DNA of 64,000 nt from Alkalihalobacillus sp. LMS39 (GTDB lineage: Bacteria; Bacillota; Bacilli; Bacillales; Bacillaceae_F), in NCBI RefSeq assembly GCF_022812285.1, contig NZ_CP093300.1, positions 3,472,001 to 3,536,000 on the forward strand. Direction: 5' to 3'. How positions within the stretch are numbered: the first letter of the stretch is position 1; the number at the start of each line of letters is the position of its first letter. Shown in pieces: positions 36,251-45,361 of this stretch. Made by a program: the position numbers and the translations under genes. The notes beneath the pieces were generated by a model. That model saw only the letters and a program-made list of their open reading frames with translations, was not told the origin of the DNA and did no database searches.

Positions 36251-36393
36251 GAAAAACGCGGAGCGTCTTTTCGTGTCAGCGAAGTGCCTAGCCCTGCTCG
36301 CTTTTGACAGTGAACCCCAAGTGCTCTTCTTGGGGTGAAACGCGCAGGTACAGAGCCTTCACTCTTCTAGAATAAGCTTTCAAAACTTGCTCG
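36248..36393 (+). repeat. Dispersed repeat, copy C, with internal insert
   Basis: TAAGAAAAACGCGGAGCG begins at the ylaI stop. The basic element is interrupted after AAGTGCCTAGCC by a ~65-base segment containing CCCCAAG/CTTGGGG and ending CGCGCAGGTACAGAGCC. It then resumes with TTCACTCTTCTAGAATAAGC. The usual 3' end is replaced by the 127-bp tandem repeat. Confidence 0.88.
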
Positions 36394-36742
36394 CTGCGCG
36401 GGCAGGAAAAGAAACCCGCTTTTCCTACCCTTTAAAACATGCAGCGGCTACGCCAATAAACAAAGAACTCCCATCTGTTCCTAACGGAACGCTTTTTCAA
36501 TGATGCTTTGGCTTCGCTCGCTGCGCGGGCAGGAAAAGAAACCCGCTTTTCCTACCCTTTAAAACACGCAGCGGCTACGCCAATAAACAAAGAACTCCCA
36601 TCTGTTCCTAACGGAACGCTTTTTCAATGATGCTTTGGCTTCGCTCGCTGCGCGGGCAGGAAAAGAAACCCGCTTTTCCTACCCTTTAAAACATGCAGCG
36701 GCTACGCCAATAAACAAAGAACTCCCATCTGTTCCTAACGGA
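36394..36742 (+). repeat. 127-bp tandem repeat, about 2.75 copies
   Basis: Units start at 36394, 36521 and 36648 with CTGCGCGGGCAGGAAAAG and differ by about one base (ACATGC against ACACGC). Each contains a GGGCAGGAAAAG/CTTTTCCTACCC hairpin and the left arm of a terminator (AAAGAACTCCCATCTGTTCC, then TAACGGAAC). Only the last copy runs on into the complete right arm. Confidence 0.95.
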
Positions 36743-36760
36743 ACAGATGGGAGTTCTTTA
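36714..36760. terminator. Terminator shared by the 36758 gene and the repeat region
   Basis: Perfect 20-bp stem AAAGAACTCCCATCTGTTCC and its complement around TAAC, overlapping the - strand stop codon. Two truncated versions of the left arm lie in the upstream tandem copies. Confidence 0.92.
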
Positions 36761-37027
36761 GTTATATTTCGGTTCTGATTCGATTGATAGTAACAGGGCA
36801 TCAATGAGATCAATTGGATATTGTTTAGTATCTTTTTTTTGTTCAATCCAATAATCTACAATATACCATGCGCCTTCTTTTTTTATTTCTAGCTTTTCAA
36901 TTTTATGATCTTGTTTTAAAATCTCATCAAAGAACATGTACGTATCAAGGGCGGCATTATCATTCGGTCGTGCATCAGATACCATTTTAATTGACAACCA
37001 ATTATAGATCGCATCTTGCAAGTTCAT
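36758..37027 (-). CDS. Conserved hypothetical protein
   Basis: 89 aa, soluble, acidic. Begins MNLQDAIYNWLSIKMVSDARP; the second half has alternating strands (KLEIKKEGAWYIVDYWIEQK). I do not recognise the family. AAGGGTG lies upstream. It starts 5 bases after the ylaH stop, so it is probably the last gene of a typA-ylaH-36758 operon. Confidence 0.7.
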   Translation of the reverse strand: MNLQDAIYNWLSIKMVSDARPNDNAALDTYMFFDEILKQDHKIEKLEIKKEGAWYIVDYWIEQKKDTKQYPIDLIDALLLSIESEPKYN

Positions 37028-37031
37028 GATA

Positions 37032-37364
37032 TCACCCTTGAGCTTGTTCTTTTTTATGACGTGATAAACGGAATCGGTATATTCCTAATACAGCCGCTGC
37101 AACGAGTAAGGATTCTACGACTGGCATTCCAATCGCAAATATCGTTAATGGAATACATCCAACTAATAAAGCAATGTATACAACCGCAGATTTCAATATA
37201 GGCAATTTCCTAGCAAACCCTAAGTTATAAACAACAATCGATGTAATGACGACTAGCGCATAGAGTAACCAAAAACCCATAATATGATTTTGATCAATTT
37301 GTACAAGAACCGCAAACATCGATAAATCGTCTGGATTTACTTCTATTGGCTGCTGCTCTACCAT
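37032..37364 (-). CDS. ylaH: YlaH-like membrane protein
   Basis: 110 aa. Three hydrophobic segments (about 28-48, 58-76, 80-95), the first starting GFWLLYALVVITSIVVYNLGFARKLP, characteristic of the YlaH family. Function unknown. Lies 20 bases after typA with AGGAGGGG as ribosome site, consistent with the conserved ylaG-ylaH pair. Confidence 0.9.
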   Translation of the reverse strand: MVEQQPIEVNPDDLSMFAVLVQIDQNHIMGFWLLYALVVITSIVVYNLGFARKLPILKSAVVYIALLVGCIPLTIFAIGMPVVESLLVAAAVLGIYRFRLSRHKKEQAQG

Positions 37365-37384
37365 AGGATTTCCCCTCCTTTACC

Positions 37385-39223
37385 TTATTGTTTTGCTGCT
37401 AATTTTTTCTTTTTCTCCACACGTTCACGTTCTGATTTATTTAAAAGCTTTTTACGTAATCGAATAGAGTCTGGAGTTAACTCACAATATTCATCTTCAT
37501 TTAAATACTCAAGCGCTTCTTCTAATGTCATAATACGTGGACGTTTCATTGTCACTGTTTGGTCTTTCGTTGCTGAACGCACGTTTGTTTGTTGTTTTGC
37601 TTTTGTGATATTGACAGTTAAATCATTTTCACGATTATGCTCTCCAACAATCATACCTTCATAAATCTCTGTTCCTGGTTCGACAAAAATCGTTCCACGT
37701 TCTTCGACACCCATTATTCCATAAGCCGTTGCTTTCCCAGATTCCATTGAGACTAGTACGCCTTGACGTCTTCCTCCAACTTGTCCAGGAGCCATCGGTT
37801 GATAGCTATCAAATGAGTGGTTAATAATCCCATATCCCCGAGTTTGTGATAAAAATTCAGTTGTATAACCAATGAGACCACGGGAAGGCACTAAAAACTC
37901 AAGGCGAACTTGACCACTACCTGTGTTGGTCATGTTTAACATCTCGCCTTTTCTTTCCCCTAACGATTCCATTACCGATCCAGTGTATTCTTCTGGAACA
38001 TCAATTTGTACGCGCTCCATCGGTTCACTTTTTACTCCATCAATGTCACGAACGATAACTTCAGGTTTTGATACTTGAAGTTCATATCCTTCACGTCGCA
38101 TATTTTCAATTAAAATGGATAAATGAAGCTCTCCACGACCTGATACTTCCCAAACGTCTGGCGAATCCGTGTTGTCTACACGTAAGCTAACGTCAGTTTC
38201 TAATTGTGCACGAAGACGCTCTTCAATTTTTCTACTAGTGACAAACTTTCCTTCTCGTCCCGCAAACGGGCTATTGTTAACAAGGAACGTCATTTTTAAC
38301 GTTGGTTCATCAATTCGTAGGATCGGTAATGCTTCTTGGTGCTCAACCGGACAAACGGTTTCCCCGACGTTAATTTCTTCCATTCCGGAAACTGCAATTA
38401 AATCTCCAGCTTTAGCTTCGTTAATCTCAATTCGTTTTAAACCTAGGAAACCAAAGATTTTTGTCACACGGAACTGTTTAACAGAACCATCAAGTTTCAT
38501 TAAGGCTACTTGTTGACCTACAGATATTGTCCCGCGGAACACACGTCCAATCCCGATTCTACCAAGATAATCATTATAGTCTAACATCGCTACTTGGAAT
38601 TGTAACGGTTCTTCACTATTATCAACTGGAGCTGGCATCTTATCTATAATCGTTTGGAATAATGATTCCATGTTTTCATCTTGTTGTTCATGGTTTAAGC
38701 TAGCTGTTCCGTTAATCGCTGATGCATAAACAACCGGAAAATCCAATTGATCTTCATCTGCCCCTAAATCAATTAATAAATCAACGACTTCGTCAACGAC
38801 TTCTGCAGGTCGAGCAAAGTCACGGTCAATTTTATTGACAACGACAATTGGATTTAATTTTTGCTCAAGCGCTTTTTTTAACACAAAACGTGTTTGAGGC
38901 ATACAACCTTCATAAGCATCGACAACTAGTAGAACTCCGTCTACCATTTTCATAATACGTTCAACTTCTCCACCAAAATCAGCATGTCCAGGTGTGTCTA
39001 AAATGTTGATTCGCTTATCTTTGTAATTAATTGCCGTATTTTTAGCAAGGATCGTAATACCTCGTTCTTTTTCTAATGCATTAGAGTCCATTGCTCTTTC
39101 TTCTACTTGTTCATGGGCACTAAATGTACCTGATTGCTTTAACAATTGATCGACCAAAGTCGTTTTCCCATGGTCAACGTGGGCAATAATAGCTATATTT
39201 CGAATGTCTTCGCGTTGTTTCAT
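37385..39223 (-). CDS. typA: TypA/BipA ribosome-associated GTPase
   Basis: 612 aa translational GTPase. G1 is AHVDHGKT (14-21), G3 DTPGHADF, G4 NKID; domain II, EF-G-like domains III and V, and a basic C-terminal tail follow. It binds the ribosome and helps 50S assembly and stress or cold adaptation. A gap of about 200 bases separates it from the divergent ylaF. Equivalent to B. subtilis ylaG. Confidence 0.97.
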   Translation of the reverse strand: MKQREDIRNIAIIAHVDHGKTTLVDQLLKQSGTFSAHEQVEERAMDSNALEKERGITILAKNTAINYKDKRINILDTPGHADFGGEVERIMKMVDGVLLVVDAYEGCMPQTRFVLKKALEQKLNPIVVVNKIDRDFARPAEVVDEVVDLLIDLGADEDQLDFPVVYASAINGTASLNHEQQDENMESLFQTIIDKMPAPVDNSEEPLQFQVAMLDYNDYLGRIGIGRVFRGTISVGQQVALMKLDGSVKQFRVTKIFGFLGLKRIEINEAKAGDLIAVSGMEEINVGETVCPVEHQEALPILRIDEPTLKMTFLVNNSPFAGREGKFVTSRKIEERLRAQLETDVSLRVDNTDSPDVWEVSGRGELHLSILIENMRREGYELQVSKPEVIVRDIDGVKSEPMERVQIDVPEEYTGSVMESLGERKGEMLNMTNTGSGQVRLEFLVPSRGLIGYTTEFLSQTRGYGIINHSFDSYQPMAPGQVGGRRQGVLVSMESGKATAYGIMGVEERGTIFVEPGTEIYEGMIVGEHNRENDLTVNITKAKQQTNVRSATKDQTVTMKRPRIMTLEEALEYLNEDEYCELTPDSIRLRKKLLNKSERERVEKKKKLAAKQ

Positions 39224-39426
39224 ACTCCTACGTTCGCTCCTTATCTTCTAATTATAACTGTATAAGTATATCATAAACTAATCTATAAAAAGTAAACTTT
39301 CTCTTTTTTTACTTTTTCTTATTATTTCCTTGTAACTAGATTGTCAAAACTTAAGGGTTTCACTTTTCTTTAATAAAAGGTAAACTATAAAGAGTATTTG
39401 TCAGACTATTCGTAGGAGGATTCATC

Positions 39427-39627
39427 ATGAAAAAAGAGAACCTACTATTTTTAACATTAGCCATTGTTACTGTAATTTGTATTATGGCCATTGGCATCGC
39501 TATAGCAGAACGTAGTATCGTTATCGCCCTTCTTGCCGTAATTGGGATGGTTGTAGCCACCGGTCTTGGATTCACACTGCGAAAGAAAATCCGTGAATCA
39601 GAAGAGATGGAGCAAAAAAGTGTGTAG
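39427..39627 (+). CDS. ylaF: YlaF-like small membrane protein (DUF5325)
   Basis: 66 aa with two membrane helices (about 7-27 and 30-50) and a charged C-terminal tail (RKKIRESEEMEQ). AGGAGG lies upstream. Order next to typA matches B. subtilis ylaF. Function unknown. Confidence 0.88.
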   Translation: MKKENLLFLTLAIVTVICIMAIGIAIAERSIVIALLAVIGMVVATGLGFTLRKKIRESEEMEQKSV

Positions 39628-39654
39628 AGGTCTTTGACCTTTACACACTTTTTT
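39618..39654. terminator. Terminator of ylaF
   Basis: AAGTGTGTA pairs with TACACACTT, enclosing AGGTC/GACCT; T7 follows on the + strand. Confidence 0.88.
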
Positions 39655-39665
39655 TATCCCTATAT

Positions 39666-40562
39666 TTATTCCTTCTCACTCCAGCGCTTCACTTCAACAC
39701 CTACCTTTTGTTCAAGTGGACGAATGATTGCTGCTACATCTTCATGTCCATACGTTTGTTTTGCTTGATTTACAATCATTTCTGCTTTTTTCACCATTTC
39801 AGTAGGAACATTTAACTCTTCTGCTAACTCTAGGGCAAGTCCCATATCTTTATGCAATAAATTTACACTAAAACGTTGTTCAAATTGGCGGTCCATAATC
39901 GCTTCAACAGACCAATCCATGCTTTTGGAAAATCCAGAGCTTCTTCGAATAAGATCTAACAAAACTTGTGGATTAACGCCTGCTTTTTCTCCCATTACAA
40001 ATGCTTCTGCTAAAGCGGCCGTATGGACACCGACAAGCATATTATTTATTAATTTAATGACACTTCCGTTGCCAACATCACCGACATATTGGACATATTC
40101 CCCTGTTACCTTTAATACAGGCAGGACTTTTTGAAATATCGCTTCGTCTCCTCCACACATTATCGTTAATGTCCCCGCTTTTGCTCCCATCGGTCCTCCA
40201 CTCACAGGAGCATCAAGATAATAAGCTTCTTTTTCTTGCAATTTATTAGCTACCTCTTTATTCAAGGCTGGACTTATAGTTGAATGGTCAATAATGATTT
40301 TCCCAGCAGACGCTCCAGCAATGAGGCCATTTTCTCCATCAAACACTTCGTAAATCGAAGCGGGTAGTGGTAAACATGTAAATACGACATCGACTTTTTC
40401 AACTAATGCTTTTGGGGAAGCCACTTCTATCGCCCCCATTGAAATCGCTTGTTCAATCGGTGGACGACTTCGACTCACAACATATGTTTCATAACCAGCC
40501 TGAAGTAGGTTTCTTGTCATTGGTAATCCCATCGTACCAAGACCGATAAATCCTATTTTCAT
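39666..40562 (-). CDS. NAD(P)-dependent beta-hydroxyacid dehydrogenase (3-hydroxyisobutyrate dehydrogenase family)
   Basis: 298 aa. Rossmann motif GFIGLGTMGLPM (about 3-14), substrate-binding DAPVSGGPMGAKAGTL (about 117-132), and the catalytic Lys in GSVIKLINNML (about 171). Members oxidise 3-hydroxyisobutyrate or reduce tartronate semialdehyde, succinic semialdehyde or glyoxylate; the substrate is not decidable here. Twelve bases after suhB, so likely cotranscribed. Confidence 0.9.
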   Translation of the reverse strand: MKIGFIGLGTMGLPMTRNLLQAGYETYVVSRSRPPIEQAISMGAIEVASPKALVEKVDVVFTCLPLPASIYEVFDGENGLIAGASAGKIIIDHSTISPALNKEVANKLQEKEAYYLDAPVSGGPMGAKAGTLTIMCGGDEAIFQKVLPVLKVTGEYVQYVGDVGNGSVIKLINNMLVGVHTAALAEAFVMGEKAGVNPQVLLDLIRRSSGFSKSMDWSVEAIMDRQFEQRFSVNLLHKDMGLALELAEELNVPTEMVKKAEMIVNQAKQTYGHEDVAAIIRPLEQKVGVEVKRWSEKE

Positions 40563-40574
40563 CTTTCTCCCCTC

Positions 40575-41357
40575 CTATAAAAAAATGTTATCTAATATCG
40601 CCTGATGTAAGCCTGGTCGACCAACAAAAACAGAATCTGTTTGTAAGTAATGAATCGCTTGTCCTCGAATAGTGGAATGCACACCACCAACTTCTTGCAG
40701 GATAACAAAGCCTCCTGCAAAGTCCCATGGGGATAACTTCAAACTGATATACCCATCTAATCTTCCTGACGCAACATAGGCTATTTCAATAGCAGCTGAG
40801 CCGTATGAGCGAACGCCTCTTACTTTCTTTGTTAAGGTTGAAAGATGATTTTGAATCGTTTTATCCCCTTCGACTAACCAACGAGCATTTAAGCTCACTA
40901 TTGATTCTTCTATGTTTACTGGCGTTAATCTATTCAATTGCACACCATTTAAAAAGGCTCCTGTTCCTAACACAGCATGAAAAAGCTCATCTGTCATGAC
41001 ATTATAAATTAAACCGACTTGACCAATTCCGTTATGGTACACACCAATGGATATCGCAAAATTATATTGTTGATGAACAAAGTTAGTTGTTCCATCAATT
41101 GGATCAATAATCCAAACGGTTCCTTCTTCTTGAATCCCTTCACTTGTTCCTTCTTCACCTAAAATGGCATGCTCAGGATATTTGTCTTTTATTTTCTGAA
41201 CAAAAAATTGTTCAATATTTCGGTCCATTTCCGTCACTAAGTCATCCGGATTTGATTTCCACTCTACTTTAATTGTTTTTTCTAATGAATCTTTTAATTG
41301 AATCCCTGCTTCTTTAACCCACTGAATTGCTTGTTGTTCTAATTCCGACCAATCCAT
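40575..41357 (-). CDS. suhB: Inositol monophosphatase family phosphatase (YktC/SuhB)
   Basis: 260 aa from ATG at 41357 (AAGGAGGGG upstream). Mg-dependent phosphatase fold. The metal sites are in AILGEEGTSEG (Glu) and WIIDPIDGTTNFVH (Asp, Asp), with the C-terminal SPWDFAGGFVIL Asp. It dephosphorylates inositol phosphates and related sugars; YktC of B. subtilis is the positional and sequence match. Confidence 0.94.
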   Translation of the reverse strand: MDWSELEQQAIQWVKEAGIQLKDSLEKTIKVEWKSNPDDLVTEMDRNIEQFFVQKIKDKYPEHAILGEEGTSEGIQEEGTVWIIDPIDGTTNFVHQQYNFAISIGVYHNGIGQVGLIYNVMTDELFHAVLGTGAFLNGVQLNRLTPVNIEESIVSLNARWLVEGDKTIQNHLSTLTKKVRGVRSYGSAAIEIAYVASGRLDGYISLKLSPWDFAGGFVILQEVGGVHSTIRGQAIHYLQTDSVFVGRPGLHQAILDNIFL

Positions 41358-41471
41358 TGATGTCCCCTCCTTGTTCACTAGCAAATCTTAGGATATATTA
41401 TGACATAACTTTCATACTTAAGGAAAGAATTAGAAAAAAATAAAAGCAGACCTAAATGGTCTGCTTAACAA

Positions 41472-41660
41472 TTACATTTTTAAAATAAGAAATTCTTTTC
41501 GAAGGGTTTCTAACTTTTGCTTACTTTCATTCATCGCTTGTAAATCTTCTGATAACATGGCATCGTGTAGTGTCGCCAATTCATAATCAATTTCCAAACG
41601 AAGTACTGGTATTCTTTTTTCTGCATCCGTTTTATTCACTGTTTGTATTACTTGTTCCAT
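41472..41660 (-). CDS. YkzI-like small protein
   Basis: 62 aa from ATG at 41660 with AAGGAG 11 bases upstream. Helical with coiled-coil character (RLEIDYELATLHDAML, then NESKQKLETLRKEF). Position between yktB and yktC matches ykzI. Function unknown. Confidence 0.7.
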   Translation of the reverse strand: MEQVIQTVNKTDAEKRIPVLRLEIDYELATLHDAMLSEDLQAMNESKQKLETLRKEFLILKM

Positions 41661-41884
41661 GGTAACCCACACTCCTTATAACATATTATCTACGAAGCAC
41701 TTGAGTAAAGGACAATGATTTGTTTTTGAAATATTCAGATACTTTTATTTATTATATCATATGTAATCATGTTTTGAAACGCTACGATTTTTTTTGTTTT
41801 GCCACTTTCTCCCTTGTAGCATATGTTTAGGACAACAAGTTGGTGTATGGTACACTAGAAAAAAAATAAAAAGGATGTGGAAAA

Positions 41885-42514
41885 ATGTCGTTTTCTGGAT
41901 TTAGTAAAAATGACTTTTCAGTTTTTTTAACAGAAGGTCTTGAAGAAAGAATGGAAGGAATTCGCGAGCAAATCCAGCCAAAGTTTAAAGAAATAGGGGC
42001 TGTACTATCAGATGATATCGCCATGTTAGCAGGTAATGAAATGCACCTTCACATTGCAAAACATGCCCGGCGAACAGTGAACCCTCCTAAAGATACATGG
42101 CTAGCAATATGTCATGATAAACGCGGTTATAAAAAGCATCCACATTTTCAAGTTGGATTATTTGATGACCATGTCTTTTTATGGCTTGCTTTTATTTATG
42201 AAATGCCAAATAAAAAAGAAATTGCCCAACAATTTTTACAAGATTTTAATACCGTAAAATCAACGATTCCAGACAATTATGTTATTTCTCTTGACCATAT
42301 GAAAAAAGAGGCTCACTCTTTCCAATCGATGGGAGAAACTGGATTAAATGAAGCACTTGTTCGTTTCCGCGATGTAAAGAAAGCAGAATTTCTAGTTGGC
42401 CAACATATTCAAGCAGATGACCCCATCTTACAGGACGGGGAACAGTTTCTGGCCAAAGCAAAGGCCACATTTGAAACACTAATGCCCCTTTACAAAAAAG
42501 CCTTTTCTTATTAA
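41885..42514 (+). CDS. yktB: YktB (UPF0637, DUF1054)
   Basis: 209 aa, full length for the family. Family segments are FSKNDFSVFLTEGLEERME near the start and WLAICHDKRGYKKHPHFQVG in the middle. Soluble, function unknown. AAGGATG lies upstream. The TAA stop forms the start of repeat copy F. Convergent with yktA. Confidence 0.94.
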   Translation: MSFSGFSKNDFSVFLTEGLEERMEGIREQIQPKFKEIGAVLSDDIAMLAGNEMHLHIAKHARRTVNPPKDTWLAICHDKRGYKKHPHFQVGLFDDHVFLWLAFIYEMPNKKEIAQQFLQDFNTVKSTIPDNYVISLDHMKKEAHSFQSMGETGLNEALVRFRDVKKAEFLVGQHIQADDPILQDGEQFLAKAKATFETLMPLYKKAFSY

Positions 42515-42594
42515 GAAAAACACAGGAGTGTCTTTTCGCTTCAAGCTTCACTGCTATACCAAATTTTTAATACTTTCTTATCTTTTAAAAAAGA
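42512..42594 (+). repeat. Dispersed repeat, copy F (internally deleted)
   Basis: TAAGAAAAACACAGGAGTG, TTTTCGCTTCAA, then directly GCTTCACTGCTATACC, AAATTTTTAATACTTTC and TTATCTTTTAAAAAA. The yktB stop is the first triplet. Confidence 0.88.
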
Positions 42595-42596
42595 AA

Positions 42597-42635
42597 ACAA
42601 AAGCTGTCGACACCGTATCGACAGCTTTATTTTCC
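42597..42635. terminator. Terminator between yktB and yktA
   Basis: AAAAGCTGTCGA/TCGACAGCTTTA with a seven-base loop, just beyond repeat copy F. Confidence 0.85.
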
Positions 42636-42667
42636 TTCATTCGGATGTATGTGTACCTTTGTTACAC

Positions 42668-42934
42668 TCACTTCATTTTTATCTTACGGTTACTTGATTC
42701 TTCCTTCGCCGCTTTAATGACCCGATAACAAGATACTTTCGCTTCTTCATCAAATTGTTTACATAGTTGCTTTTCTTCACTTTTAGAAGGGACGATTTCT
42801 TTAAAACGACGATACAACCGTAAAAGTTCCTCCCGGTCAACTCCTACATCATACGCCTTTTCCACTCCTTGAAAAAAGGCAACAACATCCATCACTTCTT
42901 CTTTGCTCCAATCTAACGAAATCGGCATATTCAT
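42668..42934 (-). CDS. yktA: YktA (UPF0223)
   Basis: 88 aa helical protein. Family features are [18 protein letters not shown] at the N-terminus and [17 protein letters not shown] in the middle. Function unknown. GAGAGG lies 8 bases upstream. Divergent from speA, as expected for this locus. Confidence 0.94.
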   Translation of the reverse strand: MNMPISLDWSKEEVMDVVAFFQGVEKAYDVGVDREELLRLYRRFKEIVPSKSEEKQLCKQFDEEAKVSCYRVIKAAKEESSNRKIKMK

Positions 42935-43029
42935 ATAAATAGCCTCTCTTTCTAAACAGATATATCTTTTCTTACTTCTCTATTTTATAAGATGTGAAAA
43001 GAAAGAACAAACTAAGAGGAAAATTCTAT

Positions 43030-43057
43030 TTGAATTTAACAATGAATTTGATATACT
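43030..43057 (+). promoter_or_regulatory. SigA promoter of speA
   Basis: TTGAAT (43030-43035) and TATACT (43052-43057) with a 16-base spacer, 57 bases before the ATG. Confidence 0.6.
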
Positions 43058-43113
43058 CATTCTTGTTTTAACATATGTGATTTTGACTATTATCTTAAGA
43101 AGAGGTGACGACT

Positions 43114-44589
43114 ATGTCCCAACAGCATTTAACTCCTTTATTTACTGGTGTTCGAGAACATGCAAAAAAGGACCCGATACAATTTCATATTCCAGGACAT
43201 AAAAAAGGGAATGGAATGGACGATGAGTTCCGAACGTTTATCGGTGAAAATGCATTATCTATAGATCTAATTAATATTACCCCATTGGATGATTTACACC
43301 ATCCTCATGGCATGATTAAAGAAGCACAAGAGCTTGCAGCCAAAGCATTTGGTGCTGACTATACTTTTTTCTCTGTTCAAGGGACAAGTGGAGCTATCAT
43401 GACAATGATTATGAGTGTTTGTGGTCCTGGAGATAAAATCATCGTACCACGAAATGTTCATAAATCAGTTATGTCAGCAATTATCTTTTCAGGTGCCACT
43501 CCTATATTCATTCACCCAGAATTGGATAACCACTTAGGCATCTCTCACGGAATCACGACAGATGCCGTTTCAAAAGCACTTGAACAGCATCCTGATGCAA
43601 AAGGTGTATTAGTCATTAATCCTACTTATTTTGGTGTTTCCGCGAATTTAAAAGAAATTGTCGACATTGCCCATCGTTATGATGTACCCGTATTAGTCGA
43701 TGAAGCACATGGTGTTCATATTCACTTCCATGAGGATCTACCGTTATCAGCTATGCAGGCAGGGGCAGATATGGCAGCTACAAGTGTACATAAACTCGGT
43801 GGATCAATGACCCAAAGTTCCGTTTTAAATGTGAAAGAAGGATTAATTTCACCAACACGTGTACAAGCCATTATAAGTATGCTGACAACGACTTCAACTT
43901 CTTATCTTTTGCTCTCTTCTTTAGATGTTGCTAGAAAGCAATTGGCTACAAAAGGACATAGGATGATAAGTGAGACAATTACATTAGCAAACAGAACACG
44001 ACAGGAAATCAATGAAATTCCTGGCCTCTATTGTGTTGGACCAGAAATTATCGGTTCAAAAGCAGCATTTGATTTCGATCCGACGAAGCTAATTATTTCA
44101 ATAAAGGATTTAGGTATAACGGGGTACGATGTTGAAGTATGGCTCCGTGAAAAATTTAATATTGAAGTTGAACTTTCAGATTTATATAACATTTTATGTA
44201 TTATTACGTTTGGCGATACGCTAACTGAAACGACAACGTTAGTGAATGCTTTACGAGAATTATCAATGCTTCACCAAGACCAAATCGAACTAAGGCAAAC
44301 TGCTAAAGTGACTGTACCAGATATTCCAACACTAGCCCTTTCTCCAAGAGATGCCTTTTATTCCGAAACAGAAATTGTTCCTTTTCATAAATCTGCTGGA
44401 CGAATTATAGCTGAATTTATTATGGTGTATCCTCCTGGTATTCCAATTTTGATTCCTGGAGAAATTATTACAAAAGAAAATATTGATTATATTCAAGAAA
44501 ACTTAGCTGCAGGATTACCTGTTCAAGGACCAGAAGACCAAGAGTTTCAATTTTTACGAGTCATTAAAGAACATCATGCGATCCGATAA
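43114..44589 (+). CDS. speA: SpeA-type PLP decarboxylase (arginine/lysine/ornithine family)
   Basis: 491 aa from ATG at 43114 (GAGGTGA upstream; GTG at 43105 is the alternative). Fold-type I PLP enzyme of the Orn/Lys/Arg decarboxylase major domain. The PLP Lys is in TSVHKLGGS (about Lys227), preceded by the PLP-binding VLVDEAHGVH. The B. subtilis orthologue at this position makes agmatine from arginine for polyamine synthesis. It ends with a terminator shared with the SR1P transcript. Confidence 0.93.
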   Translation: MSQQHLTPLFTGVREHAKKDPIQFHIPGHKKGNGMDDEFRTFIGENALSIDLINITPLDDLHHPHGMIKEAQELAAKAFGADYTFFSVQGTSGAIMTMIMSVCGPGDKIIVPRNVHKSVMSAIIFSGATPIFIHPELDNHLGISHGITTDAVSKALEQHPDAKGVLVINPTYFGVSANLKEIVDIAHRYDVPVLVDEAHGVHIHFHEDLPLSAMQAGADMAATSVHKLGGSMTQSSVLNVKEGLISPTRVQAIISMLTTTSTSYLLLSSLDVARKQLATKGHRMISETITLANRTRQEINEIPGLYCVGPEIIGSKAAFDFDPTKLIISIKDLGITGYDVEVWLREKFNIEVELSDLYNILCIITFGDTLTETTTLVNALRELSMLHQDQIELRQTAKVTVPDIPTLALSPRDAFYSETEIVPFHKSAGRIIAEFIMVYPPGIPILIPGEIITKENIDYIQENLAAGLPVQGPEDQEFQFLRVIKEHHAIR

Positions 44590-44603
44590 CTATTTACCTT
44601 ACC

Positions 44604-44640
44604 AAAAAGCCGACAAGACCATGTCCTTGTCGGCTTTTTG
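44604..44640. terminator. Bidirectional terminator of speA and SR1
   Basis: AAAAAGCCGACAAG/CTTGTCGGCTTTTT around a nine-base loop, with T-runs on both strands. Confidence 0.9.
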
Positions 44641-44667
44641 TGTTTCCACTCCTATTTTCATGCATGT

Positions 44668-44784
44668 TTATTTTTTATTTTTACATTTTTGACAATCGTT
44701 CCCTTTGGCATAAAGCGTCATGACTTTTTCTGAAGGAATGTGTTCGATCGTTTTATTACAAGTTTGACATACAATAATTCCCAC
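44668..44784 (-). CDS. sr1P: SR1P, GapA-binding peptide
   Basis: 38 aa from GTG at 44784, which gives the family-like start MGIIVCQTCNKTI and has GGGAG nine bases upstream; an ATG at 44793 is too close to that site. Two Cys pairs (CQTC near the start, CQKC near the end) and EKVMTLYAKG match SR1P. In B. subtilis SR1P binds glyceraldehyde-3-phosphate dehydrogenase GapA and promotes its interaction with RNase J1, whose gene is also in this window. Confidence 0.87.
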   Translation of the reverse strand: MGIIVCQTCNKTIEHIPSEKVMTLYAKGNDCQKCKNKK

Positions 44785-44832
44785 AACCGTCATCTCCCTT
44801 TTTTTGAAAGCGTTTAATGTTTCCGTGTTTTA

Positions 44833-44861
44833 AATATAATATATCACATTAGAGATGTCAA
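44833..44861 (-). promoter_or_regulatory. SigA promoter of SR1
   Basis: On the - strand TTGACA (44856-44861, perfect -35) and TATATT (44833-44838) with a 17-base spacer. Confidence 0.8.
44838..44848 (-). promoter_or_regulatory. CcpN operator I at the SR1 promoter
   Basis: TGTGATATATT on the - strand fits the CcpN motif TRTGHYATAYW at every position and lies between the -35 and -10 boxes. Confidence 0.75.
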
Positions 44862-44870
44862 TAGTTATAT

Positions 44871-44881
44871 TGTATAACACA
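44871..44881 (-). promoter_or_regulatory. CcpN operator II upstream of the SR1 promoter
   Basis: TGTGTTATACA on the - strand also fits TRTGHYATAYW exactly. It is 33 bases (about three helical turns) from operator I, in the same orientation, upstream of the -35 box. Confidence 0.75.
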
Positions 44882-44962
44882 TTATGTTCTTTTCTGACAT
44901 ATTGACGCTGAAATAGAAAAAATGACAAACAAAAAAACGCATCTATGATGCGTTTATCCATT

Positions 44963-45259
44963 TTAATATTGTGGTTCCATCGGCATATTTGGAAGCGTTT
45001 CTTCGAAAAATATCGATAAATCTTCGGCTTCCTTTGTATTTTTAATATGAAATACTCGTTGAAGATGGTCCACGTTTTTTACATCCTCAGCACATAATAA
45101 TGAAGATCTTCCTGTTTGCATGCAAATAACAAGAGGCTTCCCAAAGAACATGTTTGTATAAACAATCCCAAAATCATAGCGAACATCGTCGGTTGTGAAT
45201 CCAATGAACTGTACTTTCACATTTTCATATTCATCGTACAAACGCTCAAACAAATTCAT
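44963..45259 (-). CDS. DUF3055-family protein
   Basis: 98 aa. The sequence (YDFGIVYTNMFFGKPLVICMQTGRSSLLCAEDV) matches the Bacillus/Staphylococcus DUF3055 family as I remember it. Small soluble alpha/beta protein of unknown function. AGGAGG lies upstream. Confidence 0.78.
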   Translation of the reverse strand: MNLFERLYDEYENVKVQFIGFTTDDVRYDFGIVYTNMFFGKPLVICMQTGRSSLLCAEDVKNVDHLQRVFHIKNTKEAEDLSIFFEETLPNMPMEPQY

Positions 45260-45361
45260 ATGAAATACCTCCTTTTTTTATGACGCTTATTTCTATTATA
45301 GTAAGAAAATTCCGAATAAGCAACTATATTTACATAAAAATACGATGACAAAACTGTGACA

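Larger units (their letters stand above)
44604..44826 (-). ncRNA. SR1-type dual-function small RNA
   Basis: The transcript is bounded by the SigA promoter at 44833-44861 and the terminator at 44604-44640, giving about 220 nt against about 205 nt for B. subtilis SR1. It encodes the SR1P peptide. Position next to speA and the CcpN-type operators match SR1. Known SR1 also base-pairs with ahrC mRNA; that pairing was not tested. Confidence 0.8.

Noticed and set aside
36394-36742. CRISPR or rRNA-like repeat
   Set aside because: It is a plain tandem duplication of 127 bp that includes a terminator arm; units have no spacers.
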